64,000 nt of DNA from Gammaproteobacteria bacterium. GTDB lineage: Bacteria > Pseudomonadota > Gammaproteobacteria > GCA-001735895. The stretch covers positions 18,096 to 82,095 of the forward strand of contig JAJDOF010000035.1 of NCBI GenBank assembly GCA_022340305.1. Reading direction: 5' to 3'. Positions 19,204 to 28,282 of this stretch are shown in pieces. The position numbers were made by a program, and so were the translations under genes. Position 1 is the first letter of the stretch; every line of letters starts with the position of its first letter. The notes beneath the pieces are model-generated. The model had not been told where the DNA came from. It did no database searches and saw nothing but the letters and a program-made list of their open reading frames with translations.

Positions 19204-22008
19204 CTAATCGGCATCCTCGGGTTCATGGCGCGCAAGTCGAACACCGCGTTCGTCGATAATCAGTTCTTCGTCCTGATCGAGTACATAGCGTTTGGCTTTT
19301 TCCGGCAGATATACCTTGGTGCCGGGAACCGTGGCCTTATCAACGACCGCTTCATTGTTGAAGTGAATGATCTGTTTCCAGGTGCGCGTCAGATCGTCCG
19401 CGGTGATGACCAGCAGATCACCGGCCTCGGCAGCATTAAGTGCGTAATCAACTGCCGGTTCTTCGTCTGCGATGACGGTGATGTTGGCATCATCCACGCC
19501 GAACTCCATCAGGTACTTGCGCATCAGCTGAGGAATCTCGTCGTGGCTGCGCCCACGACGGTTGTTATCCGCCTTGCAGATGAAATGCGTAAACTGCGGC
19601 AGGCAGGCCTTCACCGAGTTGCGGATGTCTTCGTCGCGGCGATCGCCGGGAACCGAAAGCACGATTGTGCGCCGGCCCGCGGGTTCCAGCCTGCCAGCCA
19701 GTACCGCCATCGCGGCAAAACTGGCCGGGTTGTGGGCGTAATCAAGAATGACCTTGAAGGGGTGTTCGTTATAGACGTTGGTGCGTCCCGGGCTCTGGAA
19801 GAACGAGGTATCGAAGGTGCGCAAGCCGTTGCGAATGTGGTCGAGGTCCTTGCCGAAACTATAAGCCATGGCCGCCGCGAACATCGCGTTTTGTACGTTA
19901 TGCAGTGCCTTGCCTTCGATCGTCGCTGGTATCAGGTGGGTCCACAGCAAGGGGATGTGTGCACCGTTATCGTAGATGGTGATCATTTCGCCGTTCATAC
20001 CTTTTTCGAGCACGACGGCACGACCATTGGCGCGGATGTGCTCACGCACCAGTCCGTGAGTCGAATCCATGGTCACATAGCAAATGTGCTTGGCGCGGGT
20101 GTTATCGGCCATTTTCAGGCACAACTTGTCGTCGGCATTCAGTACGGCGGTGTCGTTGGCAATGCGTACCACGGTTTCCTTGACCTGCGCCAGCTGCTCC
20201 AGGGTTTCGATACCGCCGAGGCCCATGTGGTCTGCGGTAATATTGATGCAGGCGGCGACATCGCATTCGCGATAGCCGAGCCCGGCACGCAGGATGCCAC
20301 CGCGGGCCGTTTCAAGTACGGCAAAATCAATGGTCGGGTCGCGCAGAACGATCTGTGCCGATTGCGGTCCGGTCATGTCTCCCTTCACCGTAACGCGCCC
20401 GTCTACCTGGATGCCGCCGGTCGAAGTCATGCCGACGATATGACCGCAGGTTTGCATGATGTGCGCGAGCATGCGCGTGGTGGTCGTCTTGCCATTGGTG
20501 CCGGTAATCGCGGCAACCGGTATGCGGCTCGGAGTTCCCGGCGGGTACAGCATGTCGAGCACCTTGCCGGAAACGTCGCGCGACTGCCCCTCGCTCGGTG
20601 CGACGTGCATACGAAATCCGGGGCCGGCATTGACTTCGACGATGGCACCACCGACGTCTTTATAGGAAGAGGTGATGTCGTCGGTGATAAAGTCGACGCC
20701 ACCGATGTCAAGCCCGATCGCGCGAATCGCGCGTACCGCCATTTCACGGTTATCCGGGTGCACTACATCGGTCAAATCGATCGAGGTGCCACCGGTGGAC
20801 AGGTTGGCGGTGGCGCGCAGGAAAAAGACTTCATCCTTCTTCAGCACCGTGTTTTCATCGTAGCCGGCTTCTTCCAGCAATTCTTCAGCCTGTCCGTCAA
20901 TATCGATACGAGTGAGTACTTTTTCGTGGCCGATGCCGCGGCGTGGATCGGAATTGACGATATCGACAAGCTGCGCGATGGTCGATTTACCGTCGCCGAC
21001 GACATGACCCGGCACGCGCTTGGCGACGGCGACCAGCTCATTGTTGACTACCAGCATGCGATGATCGAATCCGCTAATGAAACTCTCGGCAATCACGTGA
21101 CGCGAACGACTTTGCGCCTTGGCAATATGATAAGCCTCGCGTACTTCCTCCTCGCTGTTCAGATTAATACAGACACCACGCCCGTGGTTGGCGTCCAGCG
21201 GCTTGATGACCACCGGATAACCCATGCGCTTAACCGCACTCACCGCGTCGTCTTCGCTGGCGAACATGGTTTGCTTGGGAACCGGCAAGCCCATATCACG
21301 CAACACGCTATGCGTGCCTTCCTTGTCGCTGGCAAGCGAAGTGGCAATGGTACCCGTGTCGCTGGTGACCGTCGCCTGAATACGTTTTTGATACTTGCCG
21401 TGGCCGAACTGCACCAGGCTGTATTCGTTCAGGCGTAACCAGGGTATGTTGCGTGCGACCGCTGCATCGACCAGCGACTGCGTGCTTGGCCCAAACTCGC
21501 GTTGTTGCGCACGCCTTACAAAGGCTTCGAGTTCTTGCTCAAAGTTGAATTCGGGATCGATGGGAAACTCGATTTGCTGTTGCAGCGGATCCGGTAACAA
21601 ATGCATTAACAGGCGCAACGCCAGATTTCCAGCCTCGATGCCCGCATCGCGCTGTTTGTAGGCATAAATCATGTTGTACATGCCCGGCTCCCCCGTGGTT
21701 CGAGTTTTGCCGAAGCTGACGCCGGAGCCGGCAATGTTTTGAATTTCGATCGCCACATGTTCCATGATGTGCCCCATCCAGGTGCCATCGTCTTCGGTCA
21801 GACGGCGGATGAAACCGCCCGGTTCCCCATAGGAACAGCCGTGTTCGGCCAGGCTCGGCAAGGCCTGTTGCAGGCCATCAGTAAACTCCCGACCACATTT
21901 CACCGAAGGCCATTCCACCAGGAGGCCGATATCGAGCACCATGCGAATGACCGGAAAATTTGCGTAAATGTTTGGGCCTACATAGACATTGGTTGCGGTA
22001 ATTTTCAT
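19204..22008 (-). CDS. cphA: Cyanophycin synthetase
   Basis: N-domain, ATP-grasp (YPVVIKPLDANHGRGVCINL, VEVNAGPGFRMHVAPSEG), Mur ligase (ITGTNGKTTTTRMLAHIMQ, ILDYAHNPASFAAM); 934 aa. Confidence 0.97.
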   Translation of the reverse strand: MKITATNVYVGPNIYANFPVIRMVLDIGLLVEWPSVKCGREFTDGLQQALPSLAEHGCSYGEPGGFIRRLTEDDGTWMGHIMEHVAIEIQNIAGSGVSFGKTRTTGEPGMYNMIYAYKQRDAGIEAGNLALRLLMHLLPDPLQQQIEFPIDPEFNFEQELEAFVRRAQQREFGPSTQSLVDAAVARNIPWLRLNEYSLVQFGHGKYQKRIQATVTSDTGTIATSLASDKEGTHSVLRDMGLPVPKQTMFASEDDAVSAVKRMGYPVVIKPLDANHGRGVCINLNSEEEVREAYHIAKAQSRSRHVIAESFISGFDHRMLVVNNELVAVAKRVPGHVVGDGKSTIAQLVDIVNSDPRRGIGHEKVLTRIDIDGQAEELLEEAGYDENTVLKKDEVFFLRATANLSTGGTSIDLTDVVHPDNREMAVRAIRAIGLDIGGVDFITDDITSSYKDVGGAIVEVNAGPGFRMHVAPSEGQSRDVSGKVLDMLYPPGTPSRIPVAAITGTNGKTTTTRMLAHIMQTCGHIVGMTSTGGIQVDGRVTVKGDMTGPQSAQIVLRDPTIDFAVLETARGGILRAGLGYRECDVAACINITADHMGLGGIETLEQLAQVKETVVRIANDTAVLNADDKLCLKMADNTRAKHICYVTMDSTHGLVREHIRANGRAVVLEKGMNGEMITIYDNGAHIPLLWTHLIPATIEGKALHNVQNAMFAAAMAYSFGKDLDHIRNGLRTFDTSFFQSPGRTNVYNEHPFKVILDYAHNPASFAAMAVLAGRLEPAGRRTIVLSVPGDRRDEDIRNSVKACLPQFTHFICKADNNRRGRSHDEIPQLMRKYLMEFGVDDANITVIADEEPAVDYALNAAEAGDLLVITADDLTRTWKQIIHFNNEAVVDKATVPGTKVYLPEKAKRYVLDQDEELIIDERGVRLARHEPEDAD

Positions 22009-22844
22009 TTAATGCCTCGCTTTTTCGGTGGATAGGGTTTGCGCTCGTGTATGTCGAAATGGCAGCCCCGGGAAAGGATGTGCAATTTCAGATCGAGGAG
22101 ACTGAGTGATTCGTTTTTCTTGGCGCGATCCATCGATGAATAACTCAGGTTCTCCGGATCGATAATTGTGACCGAACCGCTACCCTCGACTTCGAATACC
22201 TGGTCGGGTCCGATAAAGATGGCAGTATCTTCGTCGATGCCGACTCCCATCATAAAAGGGTTATAGGAAACGGCGGTGAGCAATCGACCCAGGCGATCGC
22301 GCTGGCTGAAGTGTTGATCGATGATGACCGCGTTGGTAAGACCCAGGCCCGGCGCCAGGTTGACGCCATCGGCCTGCGGTGAAAGCCCCATGGAACCACC
22401 GGCAATCATGTGCTCCGGCATGATGGCGGCACCGGCCGAGGTGCCGGCCACGTGAACACCGGCGGCATTGAGCCGACGTACCTTCTGTGCCACCAGGGTG
22501 CCGCCGAGTATCGTCGACAGGCGCAGTTGATTGCCACCGGTTATAAAGATACCGGTGGCTTTGTCGAGTTGCTCGATGTACTCGGCACGATCGGCATCGG
22601 AACGTTCGCTTATCGGCAGGGAAACGGCATCCTTGACCCCGATCCTGGCAAATATGTCGATGTAACGATCGCCGGTGTCGGGTAGATTTGAGGCGGTTGG
22701 AATGATAACGATGCGGGCGCGGCGACCGCCACACAGGCGCACGAAACGCCTCAGTACCCGCATCGAGCCGGTGCGTTCTTCGGCGCCACCGATAGGAATG
22801 ACGTAACCGCGAAGCTGATCGCCATTTTTTGGAGAAGGACTCAT
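22005..22844 (-). CDS. cphB: Cyanophycinase
   Basis: Peptidase S51 fold with nucleophile motif VAGTSAGAAIMPEHMIAGG; ITGGNQLRLSTILGGT; 4-bp overlap with cphA. Confidence 0.95.
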   Translation of the reverse strand: MSPSPKNGDQLRGYVIPIGGAEERTGSMRVLRRFVRLCGGRRARIVIIPTASNLPDTGDRYIDIFARIGVKDAVSLPISERSDADRAEYIEQLDKATGIFITGGNQLRLSTILGGTLVAQKVRRLNAAGVHVAGTSAGAAIMPEHMIAGGSMGLSPQADGVNLAPGLGLTNAVIIDQHFSQRDRLGRLLTAVSYNPFMMGVGIDEDTAIFIGPDQVFEVEGSGSVTIIDPENLSYSSMDRAKKNESLSLLDLKLHILSRGCHFDIHERKPYPPKKRGIK

Positions 22845-22860
22845 AAAACTCTCTGTGAGG

Positions 22861-24024
22861 TTACGGTTCGAACAGACCGCTTACCAATTGCTTGTTATTT
22901 TTTACCTGCCAGACGCCCCGGGCCATGACGGAATCGACGCGGTTGGCCTGGTCCAGTACCACCAGATCGGCATCGAAACCAGTCGCGATCCGGCCTTTAT
23001 TAACCAGTTTGAGCAGTTGAGCGACGTTGCTGGTCATCAAGGGTAACACCGTCTGCTCGGGCAGACCACGATCGAGCAGGGATTTGATACAGTGCGCCAT
23101 AGCCGAGCAACTGGCAAAGCCCATTCTCAGTAATTCGCCCTGTTCATTGAAGTGTGGCAGGCAACCACCTCCATCAGAACTGATGGTTAATTTACTCGGG
23201 TCACAACCCTTATCGAAGTAGCGCTCGACGGCATCCTCGGCCGACCAGCCCTCGTCGCCCGAATCTGAAGGGAACGCGGTCAGATCGACATTGCAGCCCT
23301 GCGCTGTTAGTTCGCAGGCCTCTTCGAACAGAGGTTTGTTTCGATTGACGTGGGTGGGATTAAATACGCGCGCCGGTATTTCGCTGCAAGCGAGACTGTC
23401 GCGTATCAATTCCAGGCCGCGTTTGCCGTCGCCGAGATGAAAATGAACAATCCCGGCCTTTCCGGTCATCAAACCGGCGACGTGTGCTTCGCTTGCCAGG
23501 CGTAGAATCTCATCGAGAGTAGGCTGGCTGGAGCGATGGTCGCTGATGGCAACCTCGCCAACGCCGATAACAGGTTCCAGATTGACAATGTCACCGCGCA
23601 CCGATCCGGTTAAGGTCGCGACCGGGATGTGATAGCCACCGGTATAGCACCAGGCGGACAAGCCTTCTTCGCGCAAGCCCATGACCTGGCTGAGCAGATT
23701 TTGCGGTGAACGGGTCAAATCGTCGGTGCCGAGCAATCCGATCACCGAGGTAACGCCCGCGCTGGTAATCTGGCTCAGCGCCAGCGGCGGTACGCGTGTT
23801 GACGGGCCGGCTTCGCCACCACCGCCGGTAAGATGCGTGTGCGCATCGATCAGGCCCGGGACCAGGCGCGCACCACTGAGGTCGGTTTCATTGATCTCAA
23901 GCGCATCGTCCAGCCGAGGCAGCTGTTCACCGATAAAGACGATCTTGCCGGCACAAACCAGCAGATGGCGAATACCCAGCGGCGCCGGGCTAAACAGGTT
24001 AGCGTTGGTAATCAGTTCGAACAT
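22861..24024 (-). CDS. iadA: Isoaspartyl dipeptidase (beta-aspartyl peptidase)
   Basis: Amidohydrolase HxH (DAHTHLTGGGGEAGPSTR), VAISDHRSSQPT, PTHVNRNKPLFEEA, ISSDGGGCLPHFNEQGEL; next to cphB. Confidence 0.92.
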   Translation of the reverse strand: MFELITNANLFSPAPLGIRHLLVCAGKIVFIGEQLPRLDDALEINETDLSGARLVPGLIDAHTHLTGGGGEAGPSTRVPPLALSQITSAGVTSVIGLLGTDDLTRSPQNLLSQVMGLREEGLSAWCYTGGYHIPVATLTGSVRGDIVNLEPVIGVGEVAISDHRSSQPTLDEILRLASEAHVAGLMTGKAGIVHFHLGDGKRGLELIRDSLACSEIPARVFNPTHVNRNKPLFEEACELTAQGCNVDLTAFPSDSGDEGWSAEDAVERYFDKGCDPSKLTISSDGGGCLPHFNEQGELLRMGFASCSAMAHCIKSLLDRGLPEQTVLPLMTSNVAQLLKLVNKGRIATGFDADLVVLDQANRVDSVMARGVWQVKNNKQLVSGLFEP

Positions 24025-24189
24025 CGGCTCGGGAACCTGCGCACAGGCACTGGGAATGAAGCGCAGTATTCTAACAAGCCCGCTGAAAATACCCCAGAGA
24101 TTTCATTTCAGCCGTGGCCAATCATCTATAGCTGCCACGCCTTGAGGCGCGTATCGAGCCAGGCCGACCCGGCGCGCGCGTAGTGCGGC

Positions 24190-24810
24190 TCAGTCGAGGT
24201 CCTTGAGTAGCGAATCGCGGGTCGCGCCAACGAGCGCAAGATCGTAGGTATAAACCGGGTGCTGCACACCGATATGCCAGTCGGCGCCGGCTTTCAGCTC
24301 TGCGGCCAATGCCTCCGTCAGTTCAAAACGCATGAAGTGCACTGCCGAAGTCTTGGTCGCGGTGGAACGCCCCAGGTCTTCATCGGCAATCGACCAGATC
24401 TTGTCGTGCTCGGCGATCTGCATCCACAGCAGATCCTCGATCCCAACCATCTTTTCGAGCTGTGCGGCACGTATTATGGGATCTGCGTATTCGATCATGA
24501 AGGTAGCTTTGAAATTACAGCCATCGGGAATCAACGGGTTATAGGCTTCGAGTTCCTCGTTGATGCCATCGGCTTCGAACACCTTCTCGATGCGCAGCAT
24601 TTCCTGGATCTGGTACAGCAGGGTTAAGCGATCTTCGAAATAAAGCGTGGTGTTAGGGCCAAGCGCGACCTGGCGGTTTTTCTTGTGCGCCAGCACCTGC
24701 TGACGAAAACTGTCACGTTTCTCGGCGTACTGCTCGAGGCTCATCAGATCGCCGCGGGTTATCAGGCGCGTATTGGGTTGGGTATTGGGACCTGTCATCG
24801 TTGACTCCAT
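24190..24810 (-). CDS. DUF3501 family protein
   Basis: GDLMSLEQYAEKRDSFRQQVLAHKKNRQVALGPNTTLYFEDRLTLLYQIQEMLRIEKV; located beside a GlpC-like Fe-S protein. Confidence 0.85.
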   Translation of the reverse strand: MESTMTGPNTQPNTRLITRGDLMSLEQYAEKRDSFRQQVLAHKKNRQVALGPNTTLYFEDRLTLLYQIQEMLRIEKVFEADGINEELEAYNPLIPDGCNFKATFMIEYADPIIRAAQLEKMVGIEDLLWMQIAEHDKIWSIADEDLGRSTATKTSAVHFMRFELTEALAAELKAGADWHIGVQHPVYTYDLALVGATRDSLLKDLD

Positions 24811-24813
24811 CGT

Positions 24814-26151
24814 TCAGACTCCGTAAGCCTGGCGCAACAGGCTGATCGGGTGTTGGGTTTTACTGCCGTCGTTGAGGCCTGCCGAGATATGCTGCCCGGC
24901 CATGGGGCAATCGCTGGCATAGGCATCGGGCTCAGCCTTGCGTACGCGGTTGACCACCGGCTTGCAGATTTTCATCGAGGTATCGTGGAACTCCTGCTTG
25001 ATGGCATACGTGCCATCGTGACCGGAGCAACGCTCGATGACCTCGATTTCGGTTTCTGGAATCAACGCCAGGATATCACGCGTCTTCAGACCGATTCGCT
25101 GTACCCGCTGGTGGCAGGCAACGTGGTAGGCGATCTTGCCGATAGTACCGCTGAAATCAAGATTCATCAGTCCGGCCTTGTGGCGCAGGGCAAGATACTC
25201 GAAGGGATCGAAGAAGGCTTGCCGGACTTTTTCAACGTCTGCGTCTGCGGGGAACATCAATGGCAATTCCTGTTTGAATTGCAGCGTGCAGGATGGTACC
25301 GGAGAGATAATATCCCAGCCATCGTCCACCAGCCCGGCCAGCAACGGGATGTTGTGGTTTTTCAATTTCTCGACCGAGTCCAAATCTCCCAGCTCAAGCT
25401 TGGGCATGCCACAACAAACGGTGTTCTTCACAATCATGGTCTGGATTTGATTGTGTTCGAACACCGCCAGCAAATCCTCACCGATCAACGGTTCATTGTA
25501 TTGACCATAGCAGGTGGCAAAGATCGCCACCTTGCCGCTGGTGCGCTCGGTTGCAGTAATTTCGATATCGGCTGGCTGGTGTTGCGCACTGCGTCTGCTC
25601 AGGGTATTGCTGTGGTACTCGGGCAGGCGCGCCTCGGCATGAATCTCCAGCGCAGATTCCAGCAGTGCACGAGTGTGTTCGTTTCTGTTGACAGCATTGA
25701 CGACGTTGACAACGATCGGAATGCTGGCGAGCTTGCCGATGGCGTCGGTCGAAGTGATAATCTTGTCGCGCAGCTTGCTGCGCCCCTGTTTGTATCCGAG
25801 TGCTTTGGCGCGCAGCATCAGGTGCGGGAAGTCAACGTTCCATTCGTGCGGTGGGACATATGGACACTTGGTCAGATAGCAGAGATCGCACAGGTAACAG
25901 TGATCTACGACCTTCCAGTAGTCCTTACGCTCTACACCGTCGACTTCCATGGTTGTAGACTCGTCCACCAGGTCAAACAGCGTCGGGAACGAGTTGCACA
26001 GGCTGACGCAACGCCGACAGCCGTGACAGATGTCAAAAACGCGTTCGAGTTCGTCAAATATCGCAGTTTCGTTATAAAAATCCGGCTCATTTTGACCGAG
26101 CGGATGGCGCGTGGGCGCATCGAGACTGCCTTCACGGGATGCAGTGGACAT
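24814..26151 (-). CDS. Heterodisulfide-reductase/GlpC-like (4Fe-4S) + CCG domain protein
   Basis: CHGCRRCVSLCNSFP, CYLCDLCYLTKCPYVPPHEWNVDFPHLMLR, NTVCCGMPKLELGD, AYHVACHQRVQRIG, ERCSGHDGTYAIK; start placed at the internal ATG (MSTASREGS), which leaves a hairpin intergenic. Confidence 0.88.
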   Translation of the reverse strand: MSTASREGSLDAPTRHPLGQNEPDFYNETAIFDELERVFDICHGCRRCVSLCNSFPTLFDLVDESTTMEVDGVERKDYWKVVDHCYLCDLCYLTKCPYVPPHEWNVDFPHLMLRAKALGYKQGRSKLRDKIITSTDAIGKLASIPIVVNVVNAVNRNEHTRALLESALEIHAEARLPEYHSNTLSRRSAQHQPADIEITATERTSGKVAIFATCYGQYNEPLIGEDLLAVFEHNQIQTMIVKNTVCCGMPKLELGDLDSVEKLKNHNIPLLAGLVDDGWDIISPVPSCTLQFKQELPLMFPADADVEKVRQAFFDPFEYLALRHKAGLMNLDFSGTIGKIAYHVACHQRVQRIGLKTRDILALIPETEIEVIERCSGHDGTYAIKQEFHDTSMKICKPVVNRVRKAEPDAYASDCPMAGQHISAGLNDGSKTQHPISLLRQAYGV

Positions 26152-26166
26152 GTGTATTGCCGGTGT

Positions 26167-26196
26167 TGATTGCCGGACCCGAGGGTCCGGCAATCA
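26167..26196 (-). repeat. 14-bp inverted repeat (mRNA hairpin) between rubrerythrin and the Fe-S protein
   Basis: TGATTGCCGGACCC-GA-GGGTCCGGCAATCA perfect arms, no T tract. Confidence 0.85.
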
Positions 26197-26203
26197 GGTT
26201 GAG

Positions 26204-26623
26204 TTAAACGTCGAGGTTGTCGAGCGCCTTCTGGAACCGGTTTGCGTGTGAGCGCTCGGCTTTCGCCAGCGTTTCAAACCAGTCCGCGATCTCATCAAAG
26301 CTCTCATCACGAGCAGTTTTCGCCATGCCCGGATACATGTCGGTGTATTCGTGGGTTTCACCGGCAATTGAAGCCTTGAGGTTCAGCTCGGTACTGCCGA
26401 TCGGCAGTCCCGTCGCCGGATCACCGACTTCTTCGAGGTATTCGAGGTGACCGTGTGCGTGACCGGTTTCACCTTCTGCAGTGGAGCGGAATACCGCTGA
26501 TACGTCGTTGAAACCTTCAACGTCTGCCTTGGCGGCAAAATACAGGTAACGGCGATTAGCCTGGGACTCGCCAGCGAATGCGTCTTTCAGATTTTGCTCG
26601 GTTTTCGATCCTTTAAGGGACAT
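26204..26623 (-). CDS. Rubrerythrin family protein without rubredoxin domain
   Basis: [65 protein letters not shown] diiron ligands. Confidence 0.94.
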   Translation of the reverse strand: MSLKGSKTEQNLKDAFAGESQANRRYLYFAAKADVEGFNDVSAVFRSTAEGETGHAHGHLEYLEEVGDPATGLPIGSTELNLKASIAGETHEYTDMYPGMAKTARDESFDEIADWFETLAKAERSHANRFQKALDNLDV

Positions 26624-26784
26624 GATGCCTCCAGTTGTTGACAGGGTTGTCTTGTTCGAGGGGCGTATGGTAGCAAGACCGGAGCATAAATGAAGTTAAT
26701 TTTATTTATATTATTGATTGGGATTTGCTATTTATGACTTAAAACATAATGCCTCTTGCCGGCGGTCGAAAAATTTCCGAGCGG

Positions 26785-26979
26785 TTAGTTTTGGGACAAA
26801 TGCCCATAGTGCTGGAGTCGGTGTCTGGTCGGGTCCTGCAGGTAAAGATCGCGATTGCGCTCGGACTCGAAATAGATGACCAGGCTATCATCGTCGACAT
26901 TTGCGATGACATAGGGCATATCGACCAGTTGGGTCAGTGATTTACCGGTAATCGGGTCAATAGTTTCAATGCGATACAT
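26785..26979 (-). CDS. Hypothetical small protein
   Basis: MYRIETIDPITGKSLTQLVDMPYVIANVDDDSLVIYFESERNRDLYLQDPTRHRLQHYGHLSQN; no overlap with other genes; protein-like composition. Confidence 0.55.
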   Translation of the reverse strand: MYRIETIDPITGKSLTQLVDMPYVIANVDDDSLVIYFESERNRDLYLQDPTRHRLQHYGHLSQN

Positions 26980-27163
26980 CTTCAATACCCCCGTGTTGAA
27001 TTGCATGAACCTCCTATATATAGATGCTTAACGCCGATAATTGAAGCGGAATCGGATGTTTTGAATGAGTTAATTTTTTTTCGCAAACGAATCAAAAGAT
27101 TACCCTGTGTTGCTGAGAATACGGTTAAAATGCGCGAATTAAGCCACTGAAACAAGGACTTTT

Positions 27164-28168
27164 ATGAAAAAGTATGACGTCTATGGGATCGGTAATGCGC
27201 TGGTCGATATCGAATATCACGCGACCCCGCAGCGGCTCGCCGAGCTGGACATCGAAAAGGGTGTGATGACGCTCATCGACGAGCAGCGTCAGAACAGCCT
27301 GGTGGCTCAGCTGAAAGATTCGCACGAAAGCATGACCTGTGGTGGTTCGGCTGCCAACAGCATCATTGCGCTGGCCCAAATGGGCGCTAAAACCCATTTC
27401 GACGGCCGGGTCTCCCACGACATGACGGGGCAGATATTCGCGCGTGATCTGCATGACTCCGGCGTTCATTCAAGTCTCGACAGCAAAATCCTGCCAAACG
27501 GTATCACCGGAAAATGCCTGGTGTTTGTCACCCCGGACGCCGATCGCACCATGAATACTTTCCTCGGTGTCAGCGGTCAGCTCGATAGCACTGACATCGA
27601 TATCGAGGCGATCAAGCATTCAAACGCGGTCTATATCGAGGGCTACCTGGCGAGCGCCGACAACGCTCGCGACAGCGCCATCGAGGTCAGGCGTATTGCC
27701 GAAAGGCGCAAAATCATGACTTGCTTGACGCTATCGGATCCGAACATGGTCAAGTTTTTTCGCGGCTCAATTGAAGCCATGATAGGCGACGGTGTCGATC
27801 TGCTATTCGCCAATGAGGATGAAGCCATGGAACTGGCAGCTAGCGATAATCTCGCCGACGCGGTGAGCCTGTTCAAGAAGCTTGCTGGCAAGTTCGCAAT
27901 CACCCGCGGCAGTCAAGGGGCATTGCTGTTCGATGGCATCTCGGAGATTGAGATCAAACCCCGCCCAGTCGAGGCGATCGATACCCTCGGCGCGGGCGAC
28001 ATGTTTGCCGGCGCGATGTTGTACGGCTTGTCGCAGGGCATGAATTTCCAACGTGCGGGCGATTTGGCATCGCTGGCATCGGCGAAGATTGTTACCCAGT
28101 TCGGTCCGCGTCTGCGTGCTGAACAGACGCAGGAATTGCTGTCCTCATTTCACCGGGACAATGCATAA
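27164..28168 (+). CDS. PfkB family carbohydrate kinase (adenosine kinase-like)
   Basis: YDVYGIGNALVDIEYH, MTCGGSAANSIIALAQMG, AIDTLGAGDMFAGAMLYGL. Confidence 0.92.
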   Translation: MKKYDVYGIGNALVDIEYHATPQRLAELDIEKGVMTLIDEQRQNSLVAQLKDSHESMTCGGSAANSIIALAQMGAKTHFDGRVSHDMTGQIFARDLHDSGVHSSLDSKILPNGITGKCLVFVTPDADRTMNTFLGVSGQLDSTDIDIEAIKHSNAVYIEGYLASADNARDSAIEVRRIAERRKIMTCLTLSDPNMVKFFRGSIEAMIGDGVDLLFANEDEAMELAASDNLADAVSLFKKLAGKFAITRGSQGALLFDGISEIEIKPRPVEAIDTLGAGDMFAGAMLYGLSQGMNFQRAGDLASLASAKIVTQFGPRLRAEQTQELLSSFHRDNA

Positions 28169-28282
28169 ATCATGCAGCTTTGCGCAGATTGATAAATTTT
28201 CCAGCTAAGCTCTGGCAATTAATCGCACGATAGTTAAGAATACCCGGCCCTTTACACCGGCAACAGCGGCCCACAAGACCTA

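Noticed and set aside
19225-21438. 737-aa plus-strand ORF antisense to cphA
   Set aside because: Lies fully inside the well-supported cphA frame; long antisense frames arise from codon bias in GC-rich genes. No recognisable motifs.
24850-26169. 439-aa plus-strand ORF antisense to the GlpC-like gene
   Set aside because: Shadow ORF of a gene with clear Fe-S motifs.
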